Assembly: GCF_003003265.1 (NCBI RefSeq)
Contig: NZ_PVTL01000005.1
Span: 248,001 to 312,000 of the forward strand
From: Glaciihabitans tibetensis
Lineage (GTDB): Bacteria > Actinomycetota > Actinomycetes > Actinomycetales > Microbacteriaceae
Length of the DNA: 64,000 nt
Direction of reading: 5' to 3'
The notes beneath the pieces are model-generated. The model did not search any database. It saw only the letters and a program-made list of their open reading frames with translations, and had not been told where the DNA came from. The translations under genes and the position numbers were made by a program. Below, piece by piece: positions 26,551 through 34,995 of the stretch (position 1 is the first letter of the stretch; each line of letters begins with the position of its first letter).

Positions 26551-26578
26551 TTGATTCAGGTCACAGTGACGGTATCAA
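26551..26578. promoter_or_regulatory. Palindrome with core GTCACAGTGAC
   Basis: An 11 bp perfect palindrome GTCACAGTGAC (26560-26570) is flanked by TTGAT and ATCAA arms, giving a 28 bp near-symmetric element 20 bp after the lacI stop and about 15 bp before the transporter -35. No T tract follows, so it looks more like a protein site than a terminator. The same 11 bp core occurs in the nad operon control region at 60153-60163. Confidence 0.45.
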
Positions 26579-26592
26579 TGTGACGATCTTGC

Positions 26593-26652
26593 TTGACAGG
26601 TGGTGACTTTTCTCAGAACATTACTTTTACAACGTTTACCTACAACGTTGTA
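26593..26652 (+). promoter_or_regulatory. Promoter and tandem LacI operators of the transporter operon
   Basis: A consensus -35 TTGACA is at 26593-26598; the -10 is weak (AACATT at 26617). Downstream are an imperfect operator TACAACGTTTAC (26628-26639) and the perfect TACAACGTTGTA (26641-26652), their centres 13 bp apart. A repressor here would block initiation or early elongation. The remainder of the gene-free interval 26532-26832 is a leader of about 180 bp in which I see no gene. Confidence 0.75.
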
Positions 26653-26832
26653 AATCAGAACTGAACACGAATCAACGGGGATTCGAGCTGGCGTAGTTGC
26701 CCTACGTCCCAGTCGAGTCCTCTCCGCAGTAGCCATCCCCGCACTCGGTACGGGAGGACCGCGCACGCTCGCGCCGGCCCCTCGCGCCACGATGACAACG
26801 GTGTCCCATCACCGCGAGAGGTAGCAATCGAC

Positions 26833-28185
26833 ATGAAATCCCCCCTTCTGGCAACACTCGGCCTCGTAGCCGGGTCTGCCCTGATCCTTACGGGCTGCTC
26901 GTCCGGATCCGGAACCGCCTCAGCCGGCGGCGACGACTCGTGCACCAACACGATTGTCAACGAAGACGCCGCACAGGTCACCGTCTGGGCCTGGTATCCC
27001 GCCTTCGAAGCGGTCGTCGACAACTTCAACAACACCCACGACGACGTCCAGGTGTGCTGGACCAACGCCGGGCAGGGCAACGACGAATACACAAAGTTCT
27101 CGACCGCCATCGAGTCGGGGTCTGGTGCGCCGGACGTCATCCAGCTCGAATCAGAGGTGCTCGCCAGCTTCACCATTCGTGATGCGCTCGTTGACCTCAC
27201 GGAGTACGGCGCCAACGACGTGAAGGCGAACTTCACCGAGGGCTCCTGGCAGGATGCGTCGAGCGGCGACGCCGTGTACGCCATTCCCGTTGACGGTGGC
27301 CCGATGGGCATGCTCTACCGCCAGGACCTGTTCGAGGCGGCGGGGATCACCACGGTCCCGACGACCTGGGACGAGTTCGCGGTCGCGGCGCAGCAGCTGA
27401 AGGATTCGGGCTCAGGCGGCGTTCTCGCCAACTTCCCCACCAACGGACGAGCCTTCAACCAGGCTCTGTTCGCCCAGACCGGTTCGGTGCCGTTTGTCTA
27501 TGACGCCACCAAGCCGACCGACATCAGCATCGAGGTCAACGACGATGGGTCGAAGAAGGTGCTGAGCTACTGGAACGACCTGGTCACCAAGGACCTTGTC
27601 ACCACGGACGATGCGTTCACCGCGGACTACAACACCAGCCTGGTCGATGGCACCTACGCGGTATACCTCGCGGCGGCGTGGGGACCCGGTTACCTCCAGG
27701 GCCTGTCTGATGCCGACCCCGATGCGGTCTGGCGCGCGGCGCCGCTTCCCCAGTGGGATGCGACCAACCCCGTCCAGGTCAACTGGGGAGGCTCCACCTT
27801 CGCCGTGACCGAGCAGGCTGAGGACAAGGCCAATGCCGCGACCGTCGCCAAGGACATCTTCGGTACCGACGAGGCCTGGAAGATCGGTGTCGAGCAAAGC
27901 GCGCTCTTCCCGTCGTACCTGCCGATGCTTGAATCGGAGTACTTCGCCAACCTGGAGTACCCGTTCTTCGGCGGACAGCAGATCAACAAGGAAGTCTTCC
28001 TCGACGCCGCTGCCGGGTACGAGGGCGCAACCTTCAGTCCGTTCCAGAACTACGCGTATGACCAGCTCACCGAAGAGTTGTACGCGATGGTCCAGGGAGA
28101 AAAGGATGGCGACCAGGCCCTCGACGATCTACAGGACTCCCTCACCACCTACGCGACCGAGCAGGGCTTCACGGTAAGCGACTAG
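26833..28185 (+). CDS. Sugar ABC transporter substrate-binding lipoprotein
   Basis: A 450-residue family 1 (MalE-like) solute-binding protein. The lipobox LILTGC places the lipidated cysteine at residue 22, so the protein is tethered to the outer face of the membrane. The mature part has typical blocks: VTVWAWYPAFEAVVDNFN, IESGSGAPDVIQLE, DGGPMGMLYRQDLFEAAGI with PTTWDEFAVAAQQL, and GPGYLQG. With the two permease genes and the GH51 enzyme downstream it probably binds arabino-oligosaccharides. Preferential expression is suggested by the stem-loop between this gene and the permeases. Confidence 0.92.
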   Translation: MKSPLLATLGLVAGSALILTGCSSGSGTASAGGDDSCTNTIVNEDAAQVTVWAWYPAFEAVVDNFNNTHDDVQVCWTNAGQGNDEYTKFSTAIESGSGAPDVIQLESEVLASFTIRDALVDLTEYGANDVKANFTEGSWQDASSGDAVYAIPVDGGPMGMLYRQDLFEAAGITTVPTTWDEFAVAAQQLKDSGSGGVLANFPTNGRAFNQALFAQTGSVPFVYDATKPTDISIEVNDDGSKKVLSYWNDLVTKDLVTTDDAFTADYNTSLVDGTYAVYLAAAWGPGYLQGLSDADPDAVWRAAPLPQWDATNPVQVNWGGSTFAVTEQAEDKANAATVAKDIFGTDEAWKIGVEQSALFPSYLPMLESEYFANLEYPFFGGQQINKEVFLDAAAGYEGATFSPFQNYAYDQLTEELYAMVQGEKDGDQALDDLQDSLTTYATEQGFTVSD

Positions 28186-28239
28186 CAACTCGCGACCAGC
28201 AACTCGCAACCAGCAACTCGCAACCAGCGACTCGCTGCT
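28184..28239 (+). repeat. 14 bp tandem repeats after the binding-protein gene
   Basis: Four 14 bp units with consensus AGCAACTCGCAACC start at 28184, 28198, 28212 and 28226, the first overlapping the stop codon of the binding-protein gene. They precede the intercistronic stem-loop. Simple slippage is the likely origin. Confidence 0.75.
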
Positions 28240-28261
28240 AGCAAGAAGCACAGCAGAACCC

Positions 28262-28299
28262 ATCGGCCGGCTCGCCCAGAGCGCGGCGGGCCGGCCGAT
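28262..28299 (+). promoter_or_regulatory. Intercistronic stem-loop before the permease genes
   Basis: ATCGGCCGGC (28262-28271) pairs perfectly with GCCGGCCGAT (28290-28299). No T tract follows. A hairpin at this place in sugar ABC operons commonly stabilises the binding-protein part of the message or reduces read-through into the permeases; this role is inference. Confidence 0.6.
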
Positions 28300-28328
28300 A
28301 CCCCGCGTGAGATTCGAGGAAGAAACTT

Positions 28329-29297
28329 ATGGCAATCCTGACTGCACCAGCAGAAACGCCCGTCCCCGCCGGGAGACCCACCAAACGGCGGCCCGTAAAA
28401 CGCAAGACCGGCATCGATGTGATGGACCGGCGCCGGCAGCGCTGGGGTTGGCTGTTCGTCGGACCATTCGCCCTCGTCTTTGTGGGGTTTCTGATAGTCC
28501 CCCTGATTTACGCCTTCTGGATGAGCCTTCAGACGAGCACGCTCGCCGCAGGCACCCAGTTCACCTGGTTCGGCAACTACGCCCGGGCGTTCACCGATCC
28601 GATCTTCCTGGAGGGTCTCGGTCGCGTCGGTCGCTTCGCTATCGTCATGATCCCGGCCCAGATCATCGTTGCTACGCTGGCCGCGCTCGTGCTCGACAAC
28701 CTGACCACGGCCCTGTCGAAGTTCTCGCGGCTGATGATCTTCGTGCCCTACGCGGTTCCCGGCGTCATCGGGGCGCTCATGTGGGGCTTCCTTTACAGCC
28801 CCCGTTTCGGCCCGGCTACTGACCTCTTCGCACTTTTCGGCGCGGCGGCACCCAGCTTCCTCGACCAGGACAGCATCTTCGGCAGCCTCGTCAACATCGT
28901 CACCTGGCAGTGGGCGGGCTACTACATGATCATCATCTACGCCGCGCTTCGGGGCATCGACACCTCGATCTACGAGGCCGCGCGACTGGACGGTGCGAAC
29001 GGGAGGCAGATCGCGCTGCGGGTGAAGCTCCCCATGATCTCGTCTTCCATGGTCATGGTGCTGATCTTCTCGCTCATCGGAACCCTGCAGTTCTTCACGG
29101 AACCGCAGGTGCTGCGGGCCGTCGCGCAGGGCGCAATACCCGTGTCGTACACACCCAATATGTATGCGTACTCGCTGGCCTTCTCCTATAGCCAGTTCAA
29201 CTACGCCTCGGCGATCTCGTTCGCTCTCGGCATCGTTGTCTTCATCGGTTCGTACCTCTTCCTCTTCCTCACCCGCAAGCAGAACGGACTGAAGTAA
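28329..29297 (+). CDS. Sugar ABC transporter permease (MalF type)
   Basis: A 322-residue inner-membrane protein of six helices after a basic N-terminus. The EAA loop that contacts the ATPase reads IYEAARLDGANGRQIALRVKLPMI near residues 215-238. GAGGAAG lies a few bases before the ATG. Its TAA stop shares one base with the ATG of the second permease (TAATG). No ATPase gene is found in the locus, so the pair probably uses a shared MsmK/UgpC-type ATPase encoded elsewhere, as is usual for such actinobacterial sugar importers. Confidence 0.92.
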   Translation: MAILTAPAETPVPAGRPTKRRPVKRKTGIDVMDRRRQRWGWLFVGPFALVFVGFLIVPLIYAFWMSLQTSTLAAGTQFTWFGNYARAFTDPIFLEGLGRVGRFAIVMIPAQIIVATLAALVLDNLTTALSKFSRLMIFVPYAVPGVIGALMWGFLYSPRFGPATDLFALFGAAAPSFLDQDSIFGSLVNIVTWQWAGYYMIIIYAALRGIDTSIYEAARLDGANGRQIALRVKLPMISSSMVMVLIFSLIGTLQFFTEPQVLRAVAQGAIPVSYTPNMYAYSLAFSYSQFNYASAISFALGIVVFIGSYLFLFLTRKQNGLK

Positions 29298-30229
29298 TGG
29301 CGCTCCTGCAGACCCCTCCCACCTCGACGCGAACGAGCTCGGAGGAGAAGCGGGATGCGCGTAGACGAGAGTCGACCCGCTCCGGTGGACGCCGTATTGG
29401 CTCCCACATCTTCCTGCTCATCCTCGTCGTCTACTTCCTGACGCCGCTGTGGTGGCTCATTGTCGCCAGCACCAAGGACACCGCCGGCCTGTTTACCGGC
29501 AGCGGCGGAGCCCTCTGGTTCGACAGCGAGTTCCATCTGTTCTCGAACATCGCGGAACTGTTCGAGCGCCAGGACGGCATCTACTGGCGCTGGCTCGGAA
29601 ACTCGTTCCTCTACGCGTTCGCGGGCGGCATCGGAGCGACCGTGCTCGCGGTGCTTGCCGGATACGGATTCGCGAAGTACCGCTTCCGCGGCCGCAGCGC
29701 GTTCTTCTCGCTGCTACTCGGGGCCGTGATGGTGCCGCTCACCGCGCTGGTCATCCCAACCTTCGTGCTCATGAGCAACATCGGCCTGGTCAACACCATG
29801 TGGGCGGTCATCCTGCCGTCGCTGCTCAGCCCGTTTGGGGTGTACCTGATGCGGGTGTCGACCCAGGACGCCGTGCCGGACGAGCTGCTCGACGCGGCAC
29901 GGGTCGACGGCGCCGGCGAACTGCGCACCTTCTTCCAGGTGGCCCTGCCGCTGCTGCGGCCCGCCATCGTCACGGTCCTTCTCGTGTCGATCGTGGCGAC
30001 CTGGAACAACTTCTTCCTCCCCCTCGCGGTTCTCAGCGACCCGAACCTGCTGCCGGTGACGGTGGGGCTGAACAACTGGCAGGCCCTGTCCAATGCCGGG
30101 GCCGGCGGAGAACAGATGTGGAACCTCGTCACCACGGGCGCTTTTGTCTCCATCCTCCCGCTTGTGGTCTCCTTCCTCGCTCTTCAGAAGTACTGGCAGG
30201 GCGGTCTGTCGCTCGGCGCGCTGAAGTAG
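29297..30229 (+). CDS. Sugar ABC transporter permease (MalG type)
   Basis: A 310-residue partner permease with six helices and an EAA loop LLDAARVDGAGELRTFFQVALPLL near residues 195-220. A basic, disordered N-terminus of about 35 residues precedes helix 1. It overlaps the first permease by one base and is followed 84 bp later by the GH51 arabinofuranosidase gene, so transporter and enzyme are probably one operon under the LacI-type regulator. Confidence 0.92.
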   Translation: MALLQTPPTSTRTSSEEKRDARRRESTRSGGRRIGSHIFLLILVVYFLTPLWWLIVASTKDTAGLFTGSGGALWFDSEFHLFSNIAELFERQDGIYWRWLGNSFLYAFAGGIGATVLAVLAGYGFAKYRFRGRSAFFSLLLGAVMVPLTALVIPTFVLMSNIGLVNTMWAVILPSLLSPFGVYLMRVSTQDAVPDELLDAARVDGAGELRTFFQVALPLLRPAIVTVLLVSIVATWNNFFLPLAVLSDPNLLPVTVGLNNWQALSNAGAGGEQMWNLVTTGAFVSILPLVVSFLALQKYWQGGLSLGALK

Positions 30230-30313
30230 CTGGCCGGAGTAGCTGCGCTGCAGCATCCGCCTCATATATCGCCCTCGGGCACGATCGATCACCGTCTATT
30301 CAGAAAGAGAACC

Positions 30314-31828
30314 ATGTCCACTGCACGCCTCACCGTCGACCCCCATTTCACGGTCGGAACGGTCAATCGCCGCCTCTTCGGATCCTTTGTTGAACATCTC
30401 GGGCGCTGCGTCTATGACGGGATCTTCGAGCCGGGGCATCCCACCGCCGACGCCGAGGGGTTTCGTGAAGACGTGATCGAGCTCGTCAAGGAACTCGGGG
30501 TGTCCGCCATTCGCTACCCCGGTGGCAACTTCGTGTCGGGATTTCGTTGGGAAGACAGCGTTGGGCCGGCAGAGGACCGGCCGCGTCGCCTCGACCTTGC
30601 CTGGCACTCCACCGAAACCAACCAGGTCGGCCTGCACGAGTTCTCGTCCTGGCTCGACAAGGTCGACAGCGAACTGATGATGGCGGTCAACCTCGGCACT
30701 CGTGGCACCCTCGAGGCACTCGACCTCCTCGAGTACTCGAACATTGCGGGCGACACAGCCCTGGCGCAGCGCCGGATCGCCAACGGCAAGACGGACGCGT
30801 TCGGTATCACGATGTGGTGCCTCGGCAACGAGATGGATGGCCCGTGGCAGCTCGGACACCGCTCTGCCGACGACTACGGCAAGATCGCCGCGCAGACGGC
30901 AAGTGCGATGCGTCAGCTGGACCCGTCGATCGAGCTCGTCGTCTGCGGATCCTCCAGCGCCCAGATGCCGACATTCGGGGAGTGGGAGCGCGTTGTGCTC
31001 ACCCACACGTACGACGCCGTGGACTACATCTCCTGCCACGCGTACTACGAGGAGGTCGACGGGGATCTCGGAAGCTTCCTGGCATCCGCCGTCAACATGG
31101 ACCACTTCATCGAATCCGTCGTCGCGACAGCCGACCACGTCAAGGCCGTGAAGGGCAGCGACAAGTCGATCAACATCTCGTTCGACGAGTGGAACGTCTG
31201 GTATCTCAAACGATTCGAGAACGTCGACAAGATCACCGGACTCGACAACTGGCCCGTCGCGCCGCGCCTCCTCGAGGACATCTACTCCGTCGCCGATGCC
31301 GTTGTCTTCGGAAGCCTGATGATTTCGCTGCTGAAGCACGCCGACCGGGTGACCAGCGCGTCGCTCGCCCAGCTGGTGAACGTCATCGCGCCGATCATGA
31401 CTGAGCCCGGCGGAATCGCCTGGAAGCAGACCACGTTCTTCCCGTTCGCGCTCACGTCGAGGCTGGCAACCGGGTCGGCGCTCAACGTCAAACTGGAGGT
31501 GGGCAACTACGACACCAAGGCCTACGGCTCGGTTCCGCTGGTTGACGCCGTCGCGACCCACGACGCCGAGACCGGCCGAAGTGCGGTCTTCCTGGTGAAC
31601 CGCTCGACGACGGACGAGGTGCAGGTCACGGTGGATGTCTCCGCGCTCGGCGAGGTTCGCGTGCTTGAGGCGCAGACTCTGTCTGACGCCGACGTGTATG
31701 CCAAGAACACGCTGGAGGACCCCGAGCGGGTTGGGCTGAGCGACAATGACACCGTTTCCATCGCTGATGGCGCGCTGACGCTCGTGCTTCCGCCGGTGTC
31801 GTGGACTGCTGTGGCGCTCGCGGTCTAG
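30314..31828 (+). CDS. GH51 alpha-L-arabinofuranosidase
   Basis: A 504-residue glycoside hydrolase family 51 enzyme, normal length. The N-terminus FGSFVEHLGRCVYDGI and RYPGGNFVSGFRWEDS are family marks. The acid/base Glu is E173 in LGNEMDGPWQ and the nucleophile is E292 in SFDEWNVWY. A C-terminal beta domain follows the TIM barrel. There is no signal peptide, so it would remove arabinofuranosyl units from imported oligosaccharides in the cytoplasm, matching the upstream importer. AGAAAGAG precedes the ATG. Confidence 0.94.
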   Translation: MSTARLTVDPHFTVGTVNRRLFGSFVEHLGRCVYDGIFEPGHPTADAEGFREDVIELVKELGVSAIRYPGGNFVSGFRWEDSVGPAEDRPRRLDLAWHSTETNQVGLHEFSSWLDKVDSELMMAVNLGTRGTLEALDLLEYSNIAGDTALAQRRIANGKTDAFGITMWCLGNEMDGPWQLGHRSADDYGKIAAQTASAMRQLDPSIELVVCGSSSAQMPTFGEWERVVLTHTYDAVDYISCHAYYEEVDGDLGSFLASAVNMDHFIESVVATADHVKAVKGSDKSINISFDEWNVWYLKRFENVDKITGLDNWPVAPRLLEDIYSVADAVVFGSLMISLLKHADRVTSASLAQLVNVIAPIMTEPGGIAWKQTTFFPFALTSRLATGSALNVKLEVGNYDTKAYGSVPLVDAVATHDAETGRSAVFLVNRSTTDEVQVTVDVSALGEVRVLEAQTLSDADVYAKNTLEDPERVGLSDNDTVSIADGALTLVLPPVSWTAVALAV

Positions 31829-31872
31829 CTCGCCGTGGAGGAGTGAGTGGTGCGGCCTGACTGTGAGACCGA

Positions 31873-32481
31873 CTAGAAGATAGTGAAGTCGTCGGGGAGC
31901 GCGTCGCGGCCGGTGAGGGCAAACAGCAACTCCTCTGCCCGGCCGCGCTGCGCCGCGACGCCGGCGGCGAGCACGGTGGCGCCGGTCAGGGCCGCGGGCG
32001 GAATCGCGATGGGGATGCCGGTGCAGTGCGCGAGGTCGAGCCCATGCACGACGAGCTCAAACTCGCGGGTGCGCAGGTACTCGGCCAGAGGGATTGCCAG
32101 GCTGCCGATCGCGACCGTGCGGTCGGCCGGTTGCTCCGCGAGGAGGGTGCGGACGCGGGACAGGGATTCTGCGATGCGCGCGGCCGCGGCATCCCCCAGC
32201 TCCCATCCGGCCGCCCGGCCCCGTGCCGCGACGGCTGCGTTGTCGGTGTGCCCGTCGAACACGCGAAGGTAGTACTGCTCGGCGCTGGGCACGGTCACGG
32301 TGGCGGGGGCGTCGTCGGTGAGGTAGAGCTCCAACGTGCTGATGGCACGGGAGGTGTGGCCGACGAGATCGCGCACCGACCACTCGCCGAGGCCCGGCAG
32401 ATCCCACTGGTCCGGCTCGATACGCCGAACGAGATCCAGGAAGGCGTTCGCTGTGTCGCCAAAAGAGTCGGCCTGCATCAT
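31873..32481 (-). CDS. Maleylpyruvate isomerase/DinB-like (mycothiol-type) family protein
   Basis: A 202-residue protein of the actinobacterial TIGR03083/maleylpyruvate isomerase N-terminal group, a DinB-like four-helix bundle. Typical blocks are DQWDLPGLGEWSVRDLVGHT with a metal-site His, and LAEYLRTREFELVVHGLDLAHCTG with a second His. Members are metal-dependent and often mycothiol-dependent transferases or isomerases; the reaction here is unknown. It is convergent with the GH51 gene and divergent from the GNAT gene. Confidence 0.82.
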   Translation of the reverse strand: MMQADSFGDTANAFLDLVRRIEPDQWDLPGLGEWSVRDLVGHTSRAISTLELYLTDDAPATVTVPSAEQYYLRVFDGHTDNAAVAARGRAAGWELGDAAAARIAESLSRVRTLLAEQPADRTVAIGSLAIPLAEYLRTREFELVVHGLDLAHCTGIPIAIPPAALTGATVLAAGVAAQRGRAEELLFALTGRDALPDDFTIF

Positions 32482-32537
32482 GCCTCCATGGTGCCACCGC
32501 GGGCGGGCGTGGCAGCGGGATGCGGCAGAATATTTCT

Positions 32538-33260
32538 ATGACCGCCCAGCGACCAGATCCCGTTGTCTTGCCCGGCCGTTTCATCCAGCTGGTTCCGTTG
32601 ACGCACGCACACCTGCCCGAGCTGTTCAACGCGATCGGGCACGAGATTGTGTTCGCCAGCGGCTACGGCGGCGGCCCGGCCGGCTACCGCGGAACGCTCG
32701 CCGGATTTGTGCCGTGGGCAGTGGAGTACCTGCCGTGGGGCACGGGCAACGTCTTCGGGGTGCGTATCAGCGGCGGACCGCACGACGGTCAGTTGGTGGG
32801 AACCACGACGCTCGGTGACTTTGACGAGGCGCTCGAACATACGCACATCGGGTGGACCGCCTACGATCCGCGGGTCTGGGGCACCCAGGTGAACCCGGAG
32901 GCAAAGCTGTTGTTGCTCGGGCACGCCTTTGATTCGGGGTTTGGCCGGGTCAAATTTCAAGCGGATGCCGTCAACGAGCGGTCCCGTGCGGCTATCACCG
33001 GTATCGGCGCCACTTTTGAGGGCATCGCGCGACGCGACAAGCCCCGGGCAGACGGGACGTGGCGCGACACCGCGGTCTTTTCGGTCATCCGTGACGACTG
33101 GAGCCGGGTGCACTCGATCCTGACCGAGCGGTTGGCGCCGTTTGAGGACCGTCCCGTGTTGTTCCGTACGCCGCCGAGCCTGCCGAACGAGTCCCGCTCA
33201 GTGCCGAACCCGTCCCGCTCAGTGGTGCCCGGGTTCGGGCGACAGGCCGAGAGTGGTTAG
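32538..33260 (+). CDS. GNAT family N-acetyltransferase (RimJ/RimL-like)
   Basis: A 240-residue protein with an acetyltransferase fold: IQLVPLTHAHLPELFNA, then LVGTTTLGDFDEALEHTHIGWTAYDPRVWGT, LLLLGHAFDSGFGRVKFQADAVNERSRAAI and VFSVIRDDW, as in RimJ/RimL-like N-terminal acetyltransferases. The last 30 residues are low complexity, encoded by a 21 bp repeat (SVPNPSR units). ATG at 32538 gives the family's usual N-terminus; an ATG at 32520 is also possible and neither has a strong ribosome site. Substrate unknown. Confidence 0.85.
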   Translation: MTAQRPDPVVLPGRFIQLVPLTHAHLPELFNAIGHEIVFASGYGGGPAGYRGTLAGFVPWAVEYLPWGTGNVFGVRISGGPHDGQLVGTTTLGDFDEALEHTHIGWTAYDPRVWGTQVNPEAKLLLLGHAFDSGFGRVKFQADAVNERSRAAITGIGATFEGIARRDKPRADGTWRDTAVFSVIRDDWSRVHSILTERLAPFEDRPVLFRTPPSLPNESRSVPNPSRSVVPGFGRQAESG

Positions 33261-33269
33261 GGTCGACGT

Positions 33270-33659
33270 ATGGAACTGACCGATGGCCCCCTCGACGCCG
33301 AGTCCCAGGAGTTGCTCGAAGAACTCCTGTCGATCCGGGAGAGCATCGACAACATTGATGCGGCGCTGGTGCACCTGCTCGCCGAGCGATTCAAGTTCAC
33401 CCAGAAGGTCGGCCGTCTCAAGGCCGCCGGGGGCCTTCCGGCCTCCGACCCGGAGCGCGAACGCGTGCAGATTGCGCGGCTGCGAGGACTCGCGGGCGAG
33501 TCCCACCTCGACCCTGCCTTCGCCGAAAAGTTCCTGAACTTCATCGTGGCCGAGGTAATCCACCACCACACGGAGATCGCGAACTCGGGCAGCGTCTCGG
33601 TGCCGTCCCCCGCGCCTGCCCCTGCGTCCGCGCCCGACGCTGAAGCGTCAGGCCGCTAG
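33270..33659 (+). CDS. Chorismate mutase, AroQ type
   Basis: A 129-residue protein with a single AroQ three-helix domain (about 15-95). RESIDNIDAALVHLLAERFKFTQKVGRLK holds the N-terminal Arg/Asp and Lys that bind chorismate, and the third helix has the conserved RERVQIARLRGLA region. It converts chorismate to prephenate for Phe and Tyr synthesis. In actinobacteria such short intracellular enzymes are often activated by the DAHP synthase. A Pro/Ala/Ser tail of about 25 residues is unstructured. It starts 10 bp after the GNAT gene and its last codons overlap the convergent gene's end. Confidence 0.88.
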   Translation: MELTDGPLDAESQELLEELLSIRESIDNIDAALVHLLAERFKFTQKVGRLKAAGGLPASDPERERVQIARLRGLAGESHLDPAFAEKFLNFIVAEVIHHHTEIANSGSVSVPSPAPAPASAPDAEASGR

Positions 33660-34172
33660 CAGCCAGACGATGCCGTAGACGACTCCGGTCGCTATTGCGC
33701 CGGTGGCGATAACCATCGCACCGATCAGCAGCCTGCCGCGGCGTCGTGCTTTTTTGCGCGCGACGAGCTGGATCTCCTCCGGCGCTGCGGGCAGGGTCGC
33801 GCGCGGGAGTGATGAGGCGAGGTCGACGCGCGCGATTGGCGCACGGGTGGGGACGGAACGGATGCCGTAGGTGTCCGGCGGCGCGCCCGGTCCCGCGGCG
33901 GCGGCGGATGCCGCACGGGGACCGCTGGCCCGGCGTCCGCGCAACACGGTCTCGTGCAGGTCATCGTCGTCCGGCTCGTCTTCGTCTGCGGGATGCCGCG
34001 CAGAGAGCTGCGTGTCGTCGTCCACGGGATGCCGCGCAGAGAGCCGCGTGTCTTCATTCGCGGTGTCGCGGGTAGAGATCACCGTTTCTTCGTCCGGCGC
34101 GGTCTCGTCGTCGGGCCCGGGGCTATTTGACACTGGAGCGACCCCGTCTGCCGGGAACTTCTGCCGTGTCAT
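33648..34172 (-). CDS. Tail-anchored acidic protein of the PP2C/FHA cluster
   Basis: A 174-residue protein with a Asp/Glu/Thr-rich disordered N-terminal 130 residues and a single C-terminal helix (about 148-172) preceded by KKARRRGR, so it is anchored with the N-terminus inside. DNA-level duplication gives TRLSARHP and TQLSARHP repeats near residues 45-65. Thr-rich motifs such as DEETVIS and LHETVL could be phosphorylated and bound by FHA domains, given the adjacent kinase-phosphatase-FHA genes; this is inference. ATG at 34172 overlaps the phosphatase gene by 50 bp; a GTG at 34133 would reduce that to 11 bp. Not recognised as a named family. Confidence 0.6.
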   Translation of the reverse strand: MTRQKFPADGVAPVSNSPGPDDETAPDEETVISTRDTANEDTRLSARHPVDDDTQLSARHPADEDEPDDDDLHETVLRGRRASGPRAASAAAAGPGAPPDTYGIRSVPTRAPIARVDLASSLPRATLPAAPEEIQLVARKKARRRGRLLIGAMVIATGAIATGVVYGIVWLLAA

Positions 34173-34995
34173 CCAGCCTCGTATCGGTTGTTGCGGTGTC
34201 GGAATCGACGAACGACCCCGTCGATGGCTCATCGGTGGGTGCCGCGCCGCCCGTGATGACGTCGACAACGATGAGCGAGACATTGTCGCGTCCGCCATTT
34301 TCGAGGGCCCGGGCCAGCAGGAGGTCGACGGTCTGTTCGGTGCCGCCGCCGAGGGTGAGCCCGGCGAGGATCGCCTCGTCGACGAGTTCGCCCGTGAGCC
34401 CGTCTGAGCAGACGAGCAAACGGTCGCCGGAGACCACCGGCACCAGCCAGTAGTCTGCCGGGCTGTCTGCGGCACCCACCGCGCGGGTGATGACGTTGCG
34501 CTTGGCGAACGTGGCCACTTCGTCCGTGCGAAGTTTGCCCTGGCTGACCAACTGCTGGGCGAGGGAATGGTCGATTGTCAATTGGGCGAGGTTGTTTCCG
34601 CGCATCTGGTAGACCCGCGAATCACCGACGTTGACAACGAGCCACTGCAGCACGGCGTCGTGGCGGATCAGGACGGCGCCGGTGAGGGTGCTGCCCGCGC
34701 CACGCTGTGTGCCGTCCGCGATGTGGCGCACCGCGGCGTGGGCGCGATCCACCGCGGCGGTGACGTCGGCGAGGACCAGTTCCCGGCCGGCGAGCCCCAG
34801 GAACTCCTGCACGACGGCCGCGCTTGCCCGGTCACCCGCCTCGTGACCGCCCATTCCGTCCGCGACGATGAAGACCGGGTCACGTGCGAGGAGCGAGTCT
34901 TCGTTGACGGCACGTTTGCGCCCGACATCGGTGCGCGCGGCATGCCGGAGCGCTACAACCGTTTCTGGCGCGGGCGGCCCACCGCCGTGTTCCAT
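34123..34995 (-). CDS. PP2C-family Ser/Thr protein phosphatase
   Basis: A 290-residue cytoplasmic phosphatase. The metal-binding aspartates are all present: NED near residue 33, VADGMGGHEAG with D46, GDSRVY, SDGLTGE and the final GGRDNVSLIVV. The last 40 residues are a disordered tail. It probably reverses the action of the Ser/Thr kinase encoded 13 kb upstream in the same direction. Its ATG shares one base with the stop of the FHA gene (TGATG), indicating tight coupling. Confidence 0.92.
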   Translation of the reverse strand: MEHGGGPPAPETVVALRHAARTDVGRKRAVNEDSLLARDPVFIVADGMGGHEAGDRASAAVVQEFLGLAGRELVLADVTAAVDRAHAAVRHIADGTQRGAGSTLTGAVLIRHDAVLQWLVVNVGDSRVYQMRGNNLAQLTIDHSLAQQLVSQGKLRTDEVATFAKRNVITRAVGAADSPADYWLVPVVSGDRLLVCSDGLTGELVDEAILAGLTLGGGTEQTVDLLLARALENGGRDNVSLIVVDVITGGAAPTDEPSTGSFVDSDTATTDTRLDDTAEVPGRRGRSSVK

